From assembly GCA_035707105.1 (NCBI GenBank), contig DASSUI010000005.1, positions 1 to 15,053 of the forward strand: a stretch of 15,053 bases of DNA, written 5' to 3'. The DNA comes from JACDAN01 sp035707105 (GTDB lineage: Bacteria; Actinomycetota; Thermoleophilia; Gaiellales; Gaiellaceae). Position numbers and translations under genes: made by a program. This document shows, in pieces, positions 1 to 6,639 of this stretch. The notes beneath the pieces were generated by a model. It had not been told where the DNA came from. It saw only the letters and a list, made by a program, of their open reading frames with translations, and did no database searches. The first letter of the stretch is position 1; each line of letters opens with the position of its first letter.

Positions 1-1
1 C

Positions 2-364
2 GACGTGGACGCGGCGTCGGGCGACGTCCGGCTCGAGCGGATCGGCTTCGCGAAGGTGAACTCCGCCTCCGGCGACGTCGCAATCGACGAATCGGCAGGC
101 GGCGCCGAAGTCAACACCGCGTCCGGCGACGTGGAGATCCGAAGCGTCATCTCCGGCGAGGTGCGGATCAACTCGGCCTCGGGCGACATCGAGGTCGGCA
201 TCGCGAAGGGCTCGCGCCTCCATGTCGACGCCCAGACGCTCTCGGGTGAGACGCGCTCCGAGATCGATCTCGAGTCCGGCGAGCCGATCGCCGGCGACGA
301 CGGTCCGCTCGTCGATCTCAAGGCCCGCTCGATGAGCGGCGACATCGCCGTTCGACGGGCATGA
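2..364 (+). CDS. DUF4097-type beta-strand repeat protein, 3' end (partial)
   Basis: The frame is open at the left edge, so only the C-terminal ~120 residues are present; the GTG at 5 is an internal codon. The protein is a series of short repeats built on ASGDV/ASGDI (five [AS]xSGD-like units spaced about 18-22 residues), ending in MSGDIAVRR. This is the pattern of DUF4097, a right-handed beta-helix-like, probably extracytoplasmic or surface-associated domain found in actinobacterial and firmicute proteins, often beside membrane or stress-response genes. No enzymatic residues are evident. Its TGA overlaps the ATG of the transporter gene (ATGA), so the two are translationally coupled in one operon. 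The N-terminus (signal peptide or anchor) lies outside the window. Family call is confident, function is not known. Confidence 0.85.
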   Translation, partial: DVDAASGDVRLERIGFAKVNSASGDVAIDESAGGAEVNTASGDVEIRSVISGEVRINSASGDIEVGIAKGSRLHVDAQTLSGETRSEIDLESGEPIAGDDGPLVDLKARSMSGDIAVRRA

Positions 365-1641
365 CCCTGACGGAGGAGACTCCGGCGGCGGCGGCTTCGA
401 CCGAGCCGCCGCCGCTCCTCCGCCAGCCCGAGTTCCTGAAGCTGTGGGCGGCCCAGTCGATCTCGATGCTGGGCGACCAGGTGACGCTCCTCGCGCTGCC
501 GCTCGTCGCCGTCATCACGCTCGACGCGTCGGCGGCGCAGATGGGCTTCCTCGTCGCCGCCGAGCTGATGCCGCACCTGCTCTTCTCGCTGTTCGCCGGC
601 GTCTGGATCGAGCGCGTCCGCAGCCGGCGGCGGCTGATGATCGTCGCCGATATCGCGCGCGCGAGCCTGCTCGCCTCGATCCCGATCGCCGCGGCGTTCG
701 ACGCGCTCGGCTTCGCGCAGCTCTACGGCGTCGCGTTCGCCGTCGGCACCTTCGCCGTCATGTTCGACATCAGCTGGTCGACGCTCTTCGTTTCGGTCGT
801 CCCGCGCCGGGACGTCGTCGACGCGAACTCGAAGCTCAGCCTCAGCCGCTCGATCTCGTTCGTCGCCGGCCCCTCCGTCGCCGGCTTCCTTGTCCAGCTG
901 CTCACCGCGCCGGTGACGCTGCTCGTCGACGCAACCTCGTATATCGGCTCGGCGCTCTTCCTCGGCCGCATCCGGGCCGCGGAGCCGGCCGTGGAGGAGG
1001 AGCAGTCCGGCGTCCTCCGGAGCCTCCGCCAGGGCTTCGGCTTCGTCCTGCGCGACGAGTTCATCCGCCCGGAGCTCCTCTGCGTCGCCACGATCAACCT
1101 CTTCAACTTCGTCTTCCACGCGATCTTCGTCCTGTACGCGACGCGCGAGCTGGGCGTGTCGCCGGGGCTGCTCGGAATCGTGCTCGGCGCGGGCGCAGTC
1201 GGCGGGATCGTCGGCGCGCTGCTCGCGGTCCGGATCGAGCGACTAATCGGGATCGGCGCTGCCTTCACGCTCGGTACGGTGCTGTTCCCGCTGCCGCTCG
1301 TGCTGGTTCCGCTCGCCGGCGGCTCCGAGGCTCGGATCGTCGTCATGCTGGGCGCCGCCGAGTTCTTCTGCTCGGTCGGCGTGATGATCCTCGACGTCAA
1401 CGCCGGCAGCCTGATGCTGCTCCGGACCCCGGACCGGCTGCGGGCCCGGATGAGCGGCACGTTCCGCTTCGTCAACTACGGAATCCGTCCGATCGGCGCC
1501 CTGCTCGGCGGCGCGCTGGGCACGGCAATCGGCCTGCATACGACGCTCTGGATCGGCGTCCTCGGCGCGCTCGCCGGCGTGATCTTCCTCGTGTTCTCCC
1601 CGATCCCGCGCCTCCGCGAGGCGCCGGCCGAGGCCGCCTGA
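361..1641 (+). CDS. MFS transporter (MFS_3/EntS-like)
   Basis: A 426-residue polytopic membrane protein, about the usual MFS length, with some 10-12 hydrophobic segments. The N-terminus after a Pro/Ala-rich leader reads LRQPEFLKLWAAQSIS then GDQVTLLALPL, the typical opening of the MFS_3 (enterobactin exporter-like) branch. The loop between TM2 and TM3 holds a motif-A-like stretch at residues 80-91 (G-V-W-I-E-R-V-R-S-R-R-R), the acid/basic gate loop of MFS antiporters. A second-half loop with R-M-S-G-T-F-R-F is also typical of this branch. Start ATG at 361 overlaps the upstream stop by four bases, so expression is coupled to the DUF4097 gene. The family mostly exports drugs or siderophores by proton antiport, but nothing here identifies the substrate. 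Confidence 0.9.
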   Translation: MTLTEETPAAAASTEPPPLLRQPEFLKLWAAQSISMLGDQVTLLALPLVAVITLDASAAQMGFLVAAELMPHLLFSLFAGVWIERVRSRRRLMIVADIARASLLASIPIAAAFDALGFAQLYGVAFAVGTFAVMFDISWSTLFVSVVPRRDVVDANSKLSLSRSISFVAGPSVAGFLVQLLTAPVTLLVDATSYIGSALFLGRIRAAEPAVEEEQSGVLRSLRQGFGFVLRDEFIRPELLCVATINLFNFVFHAIFVLYATRELGVSPGLLGIVLGAGAVGGIVGALLAVRIERLIGIGAAFTLGTVLFPLPLVLVPLAGGSEARIVVMLGAAEFFCSVGVMILDVNAGSLMLLRTPDRLRARMSGTFRFVNYGIRPIGALLGGALGTAIGLHTTLWIGVLGALAGVIFLVFSPIPRLREAPAEAA

Positions 1642-1644
1642 TTG

Positions 1645-2952
1645 ATGGACCCCGCGCCGCTCCGGCACCGGCCGATTCTCGCGCTGCTCGCCGCCGAGCT
1701 CGTCTCGACGAGCGGCGCGCAGATGACCTGGGTCGCGCTTCCGTGGTTCGTGCTCACGACGACGGGGTCAGCCACCCGGATGAGCGTCGTGATCGCGTTC
1801 GAGGCGGTCGGCCTGGCGTTGACGAGCCTCCTGGGAGTCCGGCTGCTGAGCCGCGTCGGCGCCCGAAGGACAATGCTGATCTGCGACCTGTCGCGCGGCC
1901 CGCTGATGCTCGTGATTCCGCTCCTGCACTGGACGGGCCAGCTGTCGTTCGCAGTCGTCGCCGCGGTCGCGTTCGCGATCGGCGCGATGACTGGGCCGTA
2001 TTTCTCGGCGCAGCGCATCATCGTCCCCGAGCTGCTCGGCGAGGACGAGGGGGTCGTCAGCCAGGCGACGGCGCTCTTCCAGGGCGCGACGCGGGTGACG
2101 CTGCTGCTCGGTCCGCCGCTCGCGGGCGTCCTAATCGGGATCGTCGGCGCCCCTGCCGTCCTGCTCATCGACGCCGCGACCTACGTGCTGGCGGTCTTGC
2201 TGATCGGCCTCTTCGTTCCGGCGACGAAGCCCGCGGACGTCGACGAGGAGAGCCGCGGCCTTCGCGCCGGATTGCGGTGGGTCCGCCGCGATCCGCTGGT
2301 CCGTGCGTGGCGGGCCTGCCTGGTCGTCGGCGACATCGCGTTCCAGGCGATCTTCATCGCGCTGCCGGTCCTCGTCGTCGCCCGGTACGACGCCAACCCG
2401 AGCATCGTCGGGGTCCTTTTCGCCGCGTTCGGCGTGGGCTGCGTCGTCGGCAACGCGGTCTCCTACCGACTCGTCCGCCGCGTCGACGGCCTGGTGCTCA
2501 TCACTCGTGTCGCGTTGTTGCAGGCGCTTCCCCTTTGGCTGCTCGTCTACGACGTCCCAGCTCCGGCCGCCGTCGCCGCGCTCGTGGGATCCGGCCTCGG
2601 CAACGGGCTCATCAACCCGAGCCTGCACGCGATCATCACGCTCAGGATCCCCGTCGCGCTGCGTGCGAGCGTCATGAGCGGGCTGATGAGCATCCACATG
2701 ATCGCGATGCCCGTCGGGATTCTCGGAGCCGGCCCGCTCCTCGACGCCTTCGGCGTCGCGCCCGTGTTCGCGGCCTGCGCCGGCGTCCAGACGTTCGTGA
2801 TGGCGCTCGTCGCGCTGGCGGCGCTGCGTGCGCACGCCGTGGAAGACCGGGCGGCCGGCGATCCCGCGGCGGAGGTGCCCGGACCGTCGTGGGGCCGCCA
2901 GCGGCGGCCCCACGAGCGGCCGGGCGCCGTTAGCCCCGCTTGCCCTTGCTGA
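1645..2952 (+). CDS. Second MFS transporter, C-terminal tail running through a hairpin
   Basis: A 435-residue MFS protein from the same branch as its upstream neighbour (opening RHRPILALLAAELVSTSGAQM, motif-A-like loop G-V-R-L-L-S-R-V-G-A-R-R at 64-75), with about 10-12 hydrophobic segments. The upstream gene ends at 1641 and the frame offers TTG at 1642 or ATG at 1645; ATG is preferred here, but no good Shine-Dalgarno separates the two and coupling is likely. The last ~35 residues (after about residue 400) are polar, Pro/Arg-rich and unlike a transporter; they are encoded by the hairpin at 2887-2915 and by 23 bp shared with the convergent gene. Tandem MFS paralogues could be independent or act as a pair. 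Substrate unknown. Confidence 0.88.
   Translation: MDPAPLRHRPILALLAAELVSTSGAQMTWVALPWFVLTTTGSATRMSVVIAFEAVGLALTSLLGVRLLSRVGARRTMLICDLSRGPLMLVIPLLHWTGQLSFAVVAAVAFAIGAMTGPYFSAQRIIVPELLGEDEGVVSQATALFQGATRVTLLLGPPLAGVLIGIVGAPAVLLIDAATYVLAVLLIGLFVPATKPADVDEESRGLRAGLRWVRRDPLVRAWRACLVVGDIAFQAIFIALPVLVVARYDANPSIVGVLFAAFGVGCVVGNAVSYRLVRRVDGLVLITRVALLQALPLWLLVYDVPAPAAVAALVGSGLGNGLINPSLHAIITLRIPVALRASVMSGLMSIHMIAMPVGILGAGPLLDAFGVAPVFAACAGVQTFVMALVALAALRAHAVEDRAAGDPAAEVPGPSWGRQRRPHERPGAVSPACPC
2887..2915. terminator. Perfect 13-bp hairpin between converging genes
   Basis: TCGTGGGGCCGCC (2887-2899), loop AGC, then its exact reverse complement (2903-2915). It lies just past the TAA of the minus-strand secreted protein gene (2932-2930) and inside the last codons of the plus-strand transporter. 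No T-run follows on either strand, as is common for terminators in high-GC actinobacteria. It probably stops transcription in both directions; termination itself is inferred from position and structure. Confidence 0.65.
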
Positions 2953-4573
2953 CGACGAGGTTGACCCTCGTCCCCACCGCCAGCCGGCGGCCGGCGCGCG
3001 GGGTCTGCGAGATGACCCGACCCGGCCGCACACGGGCGGAGAACCTCCGCTGAATGCGACCGACCCTGCAGCGGTTGGCGCGGATCGCCGCACGTGCGGA
3101 CCGCAGCGTCTTCCCGCGGAGCCTCGGCACGACGCAACGCGGACGCGTCCCGGTGACCCGCTCGACATCGGTGCCGAGCGACGCCGCCGACGCCGAGCCC
3201 GCGACGTTCGTGGCGGTGACGACAACGCGGATGACATCGCCCACGTCGACGCTCGAGACCCGCATCACCTGTCCGGTCTGTCCCTGGAGATCCGAGCACA
3301 CCGACACCGTCGCGTTGCATGCCTGCCATTGGTAGGCGAACGAGATCGGAGCCGTCCCGAGCCACTCGCCCGGGCTCGCCACGAGGATCGCTCCGAGCCT
3401 CGCCTCGCCGTCGACGACCGGCGAGGACCGGTTGAACGGCGCTCGGGCGACCACGACGCTCGTCGCGTCCGAAAACGCCGGCGTGGAGCCCGCGACGTTC
3501 GACGCCGTGACACGTACCCACATGCGGAACCCGACGTCCACGCTTCTGATCGTGTAGCTCCGGGCCGTGGCACCCGGAACGAGCTCGCACTCCGCGAAGG
3601 CGCGGTCGCACCGGCCCCACGCGTACGAGTAAGAGAGCGGCCCCACGCCAGTCCAAGACCCGTCGCTCGTAGTGAGCGTCTCGCCGTCCCGCGCGACGCC
3701 GCTGATCACCGGGATCGTGACCGGCTCGGGCGCGGGAGGATTGCGATTCCAGGCGAGCACGAAGCTCCCCGTCTCATCGGGGTCGAACCCGGCGACCGCG
3801 AGGTGGTAGACGGTGCCGGCCGAGGCCTCGAAGCTGATCTGGCTCTGGAGGTCGCAGGCGTCGTCACTTGCCGCGACGAGCGAGAGCTGATCGACGGCTG
3901 TGCCTGTGAACGCGCCGAGCACGGTGTCGAAGCCTGCGCCACAGGTCTCGAAGGTGGCCCAGCCGCTCGACGGCGGGGTCCACCGGAACCACACCGACCG
4001 GGCGCCGAGAAACGGCTCGTTGGGCTCGGTCGTCGCGCCGACGTTCGTGCCACCGACGGTTCCGGCGTCTCCGGAGATCGTCTGAGACGACGCGAAGTCG
4101 TCATTCGGCGGAGGCACGTCCAGCGCGAGCGAGACGAAGCCGGTGTCTCCGTCGAACCCGTCGACCGCGATGCGGTAGGTGGTCCCGAGCACGGCTTGGA
4201 ACGAAAGGCGGCTCTGCGCACCGCACGCGTCGTCGTTCGAGGCAACCGGCGCCAGCGATCCGACGGCATCGCCGGTATAGACGCCGAGCAGCGTGTTGAA
4301 GTCCGAATCGCACGTCGAGACGACGACGCGACCGGACGCCAACGCGGTCCACCGATACCAGACCGACGCGCCCCCCGCGTTCCCGGCATGCTGCGGCTCC
4401 CCGGCCTCCTTTGTCGCGTCCACATTCGTGCCTTGGGCGAGATCGGACGGAGCGAAGAGCTCCACCGCAGACGCGAAGTCGTCGTTGTCCGGCGGGGCGG
4501 CGAGGACCGAGCCCGGGACCGCGATCGCCGTCGCAGTCACAGCGAGCAGCACGAGTGTTCTCAATGTGTGCAT
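2930..4573 (-). CDS. Secreted protein: two PPC-like modules, two Ig-like repeats, PASTA
   Basis: A 547-residue exported protein. The ATG at 4573 is chosen because AAAGGAG lies 5 nt upstream and a signal peptide follows at once (residues 1-26, MHTLRTLVLLAVTATA..., cleavage near VLAA-PP). Residues 27-153 and 154-275 are two copies of an NDDFAS-type module (P-P-x-N-D-D-F-A-S, VWYRW/VWFRW, a Cys pair such as STCDSDFNTLLGVYTG and NDDAC, FDGDTG/FDPDETG), resembling bacterial pre-peptidase C-terminal domains; each likely has a disulfide. Residues 285-375 and 382-472 are Ig-like repeats (SYAWGRC / AYQWQAC, then VDVG and VTASNVAGS / VTATNVAGS). Residues 480-544 form a PASTA domain (CVVPRLRGKTL...SQTPRAG...VNLVVSKG). 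PASTA usually binds peptidoglycan or muropeptide, suggesting cell-wall location. No catalytic domain is present. Second gene of an operon with the 596-aa protein. Confidence 0.88.
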   Translation of the reverse strand: MHTLRTLVLLAVTATAIAVPGSVLAAPPDNDDFASAVELFAPSDLAQGTNVDATKEAGEPQHAGNAGGASVWYRWTALASGRVVVSTCDSDFNTLLGVYTGDAVGSLAPVASNDDACGAQSRLSFQAVLGTTYRIAVDGFDGDTGFVSLALDVPPPNDDFASSQTISGDAGTVGGTNVGATTEPNEPFLGARSVWFRWTPPSSGWATFETCGAGFDTVLGAFTGTAVDQLSLVAASDDACDLQSQISFEASAGTVYHLAVAGFDPDETGSFVLAWNRNPPAPEPVTIPVISGVARDGETLTTSDGSWTGVGPLSYSYAWGRCDRAFAECELVPGATARSYTIRSVDVGFRMWVRVTASNVAGSTPAFSDATSVVVARAPFNRSSPVVDGEARLGAILVASPGEWLGTAPISFAYQWQACNATVSVCSDLQGQTGQVMRVSSVDVGDVIRVVVTATNVAGSASAASLGTDVERVTGTRPRCVVPRLRGKTLRSARAAIRANRCRVGRIQRRFSARVRPGRVISQTPRAGRRLAVGTRVNLVVSKGKRG

Positions 4574-4578
4574 TGGTT

Positions 4579-4585
4579 CTCCTTT
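4579..4585 (-). promoter_or_regulatory. Ribosome binding site AAAGGAG
   Basis: On the minus strand AAAGGAG sits 5 nt before the ATG at 4573 and just inside the 13-bp gap after the stop codon (4589-4587) of the upstream gene. It decides the start at the signal peptide instead of longer in-frame starts up to 4720, and shows the two genes are read as one operon. Confidence 0.8.
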
Positions 4586-4586
4586 C

Positions 4587-6377
4587 TCATCGGATCGGCC
4601 GGGCGACGAGGACGTGGGCGTAGCCGCTTCGGCTTCGCGCCGAGCGCGCGGAGCCGAGGTACGTCGCGCGCACGCGCCAGCGGCCGGGCGCAGGCGGCCG
4701 CCAGGAGACGGCCGTGCCAACGGGGACGCGCACGACGTGGTGGAAGTGCCAGCCCGTCAGCGGGTCGAAGCGGTCGATCTGCAGCTCGACCCGGCCCGAG
4801 GACGGCGGCGATACGAGGCAGCTGACCATGACCGAGGAACCCGGCGTGATCTCGGAGGACGCCGCGCCGGAGACCCGGACGAGCGTCGTGGTGACGTCCC
4901 GCACGCGAAGCGTCACGCGGTAGCGCCCGGCGCGTCCCCCGACTGCGCCCTGGACCGCGAGGACGTAGCGGCCGCGTCCCAGGCGGCGGCGGATCGGCGA
5001 TCCGGCGGCGACGCGGCTCCCCGTGTCGGTCAGGAGGACGAGGGAGGACGAGCCGCCGGCCGACTGCGAGAGGCGCAGCCGGACCTCGCTCAGCCGCTCG
5101 AGGTCGAAGTGGTAGATGTCGCGGACGTCGATCCCGCTCGGCGCCAGGCGGCCGCGCCGGACGGCGTTTCGCGCGAGGGGGATGCCCACGCCGATGTCGT
5201 CCGCCGCCGCAGGCAGCACCTGTAACCGGTAGCGGAACGGCGTCGGGCTCGTTCCTGCGGCGATCTCGAACCGGTAGACGCCGCCGCCGTCCCGTCCGGG
5301 AGTGAACGTCGTGTAGGAGCCGCAGCCGAGGCCGAAGCGCCTGTTGCTGGTCCGAAACGTCGCCGGCGCGCAGGGCGCGGATCGGTACGCGATCCGGTAC
5401 GTCGTCCCACGCCGAAGCCGCACCGACCAGATGTCGTTCACGTCGGTGGCGCCGTTGACCGACTCGCGGACGCCCCCGTTCGGCAGGGCTCGTCCGGCGC
5501 CGCGTTCCGGCGCCTCGGCAGCCTGAACCCGGAGCCTGAATTCGCCAGGCGACGAGTTGGCCTGCTCGCCGATGGCGATCAGGTACGTGCGTCCCGGCAT
5601 GGTCGTGAAGCCGACGAGCGCGCTCCCGCGCTCGTCGGTCCGGCCGCACGCGACCGTCGCGAGGTTCCGGCGAACGGGCCGGAAGACCCCGACGATCGCG
5701 TCGAGCTCTTCCACGGTGTCGAGCCGGAGGAGGACGCGGCCGCTCTGCGGCCCGCGGATCCTGTACCAGACGGTTCCGCCACCCATTCCGCAGCCGTCCG
5801 ACGGGCTAGCCGTCGCGCCGAGCGTCGTCGACCGGACGACGTCGGGCGGCGTCCCGAGCTCGGCGGCGTCGTCGCGGTCGTCGTTCGCGGGCGGCAGGAA
5901 GAGGTCAGCGCGGAGGTCGAATTCGCCGTCGCCGGTGCCCGGCCGCCGCCCGACGACGATCAGGTACCCGGCGCCGCGGACGGCCTGTAGGGAGACGACC
6001 GCCTTCCCGCCGGGGTCGGCCCGGGCGCAATCGAGCTCTTCGATGTTCGATTGGTTGCGCCGGTAGATGCGGACGACCGGCGCGAGCCCGCCGGCCGCGT
6101 CCGTCGTCACGACGATCGTCCCGTCGGGCGCCGACTCGATGCGGTACCAGACGGTGCTCTCGATCCGGCCGCACCGTGAGACCTGCGGGTCGAGACGCTC
6201 CACGGTCGCTTCCGCAGTCGTGCCGTGCACCGCCGAGGGGAAGGTGGGCAGGACGACGGCGTCCTCACGATTGTCGTTCGGCGGCGGCGCGGCCGCGGCC
6301 GGGGCGGCGGCGACGAGCGCGGCCAGTGTCGCGGCCGCCGCGAGGATCAATCGGCGCGGGTGGTCGGTCTCGATCAT
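4587..6377 (-). CDS. Secreted protein with repeated PPC-like modules and Ig-like tail
   Basis: A 596-residue exported protein. Start ATG at 6377 follows GGAGGAGGAA and leads into a signal peptide (MIETDHPRRL then an Ala-rich core, cleavage near residue 30, APAAAA-PPPN). Residues 31-157 and 162-287 are two pre-peptidase-C-like modules (PPPNDNREDA / PPANDDRDDA, TVWYRI in both, Cys at 69/117 and 196/244, GEFDLR / GEFRLR endings). Residues ~295-388 and ~400-493 look like diverged copies (NDIWSVRLRRGTTYRIAY; RDIYHFDLERLSEVRLRL). Residues ~495-593 form a beta-rich Ig-like domain with motifs VMVSCLVSPP and PGRWRVRATYLGS. No protease or other catalytic domain is attached, although PPC modules normally accompany secreted enzymes, so an adhesive, carbohydrate- or wall-binding role is plausible but unproven. 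Co-transcribed with the downstream PASTA protein; possibly coupled to the 56-aa frame upstream. Confidence 0.87.
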   Translation of the reverse strand: MIETDHPRRLILAAAATLAALVAAAPAAAAPPPNDNREDAVVLPTFPSAVHGTTAEATVERLDPQVSRCGRIESTVWYRIESAPDGTIVVTTDAAGGLAPVVRIYRRNQSNIEELDCARADPGGKAVVSLQAVRGAGYLIVVGRRPGTGDGEFDLRADLFLPPANDDRDDAAELGTPPDVVRSTTLGATASPSDGCGMGGGTVWYRIRGPQSGRVLLRLDTVEELDAIVGVFRPVRRNLATVACGRTDERGSALVGFTTMPGRTYLIAIGEQANSSPGEFRLRVQAAEAPERGAGRALPNGGVRESVNGATDVNDIWSVRLRRGTTYRIAYRSAPCAPATFRTSNRRFGLGCGSYTTFTPGRDGGGVYRFEIAAGTSPTPFRYRLQVLPAAADDIGVGIPLARNAVRRGRLAPSGIDVRDIYHFDLERLSEVRLRLSQSAGGSSSLVLLTDTGSRVAAGSPIRRRLGRGRYVLAVQGAVGGRAGRYRVTLRVRDVTTTLVRVSGAASSEITPGSSVMVSCLVSPPSSGRVELQIDRFDPLTGWHFHHVVRVPVGTAVSWRPPAPGRWRVRATYLGSARSARSRSGYAHVLVARPIR

Positions 6378-6544
6378 GTCTTCCTCCTCCGGTCGCATCG
6401 CCGGCGCGCGGGTCTGTCTGCGGAAGCACTAGTCCCGGTAATTGGGGCGGGCCGCTGCTCGGGTCGCCAGTGCGGCTCGCAGCCTGCGGCGCGGAACGCG
6501 TCCACGACGGCCAGGTAGCGCTGCGCTTCTTCGGCCAGCGTCAT
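6374..6544 (-). CDS. Possible 56-aa small protein overlapping the secreted-protein operon
   Basis: A 56-residue frame starting MTLAEEAQRYLAVVDAF and continuing RAAGCEPHWRPEQRP, then a basic tail (RPARRRCDRRRKT). The first 30 residues look like a genuine amphipathic protein segment, the last 20 do not. Its TGA overlaps the ATG of the 596-aa secreted protein gene (ATGA), the arrangement of coupled actinobacterial operon genes. The Shine-Dalgarno before 6544 is poor (only GGAT about 9 nt away); a GTG at 6571 is an alternative start but lies in the repeat array. I recognise no family. It occupies most of the 262-bp gap between the divergent genes. Could equally be a fortuitous frame in GC-rich DNA. 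Confidence 0.4.
   Translation of the reverse strand: MTLAEEAQRYLAVVDAFRAAGCEPHWRPEQRPAPITGTSASADRPARRRCDRRRKT
6381..6390 (-). promoter_or_regulatory. Ribosome binding site GGAGGAGGAA
   Basis: Purine-rich GGAGGAGGAA on the minus strand ends 3 nt before the ATG at 6377 (GGAGG core about 5 nt away). It decides the start MIETD over the in-frame ATG 21 nt upstream, which would translate the site itself. Confidence 0.75.
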
Positions 6545-6566
6545 GGCTCGAGGATCCGCCCAGGCC

Positions 6567-6611
6567 CTCACGCGCGGCTCACGCGCGGCTCACGCGCGAC
6601 CTAGGCGCCAT
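6567..6611. promoter_or_regulatory. 11-bp direct-repeat array C (SARP-type operator candidate)
   Basis: CTCACGCGCGG at 6567-6577, repeated exactly at 6578-6588, repeated with one change at 6589-6599, then CTAGGCGCCAT at 6601-6611 one base out of phase. On the minus strand this reads GTGAGCCGCGC with an 11-bp period. It lies between the divergent minus-strand operon and the plus-strand SARP-domain regulator (start 6640). SARP proteins such as ActII-ORF4 and DnrI bind direct repeats on one helix face with 11-bp or 22-bp spacing. Binding is inferred, the repeat is seen. A possible -10-like TTCAAT for the regulator lies at 6625-6630. Confidence 0.6.
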
Positions 6612-6639
6612 CGGCCCCAACGTGTTCAATTGCAGGTCA

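Noticed and set aside
444..2933. Very long plus-strand open frame (829 codons) across both transporters
   Set aside because: Extremely Arg/Ala/Pro-rich translation with no domain, overlapping two clear MFS genes in another frame; a GC-rich shadow.
2926..2938. Single GTTAGCC-like word near the convergent stop
   Set aside because: One copy only, formed by the TAA stop codon context; no 11-bp partners.
2828..5225. Long plus-strand frames opposite the secreted-protein operon
   Set aside because: Arg/Asp-rich low-complexity translations antisense to genes with signal peptides, ribosome sites and recognisable domains.
6567..6599. Repeat array C considered as a CRISPR or minisatellite
   Set aside because: Units are 11 bp without spacers and only three to four copies; no cas genes. 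The 11-bp phase shared with two other intergenic arrays fits an operator better.
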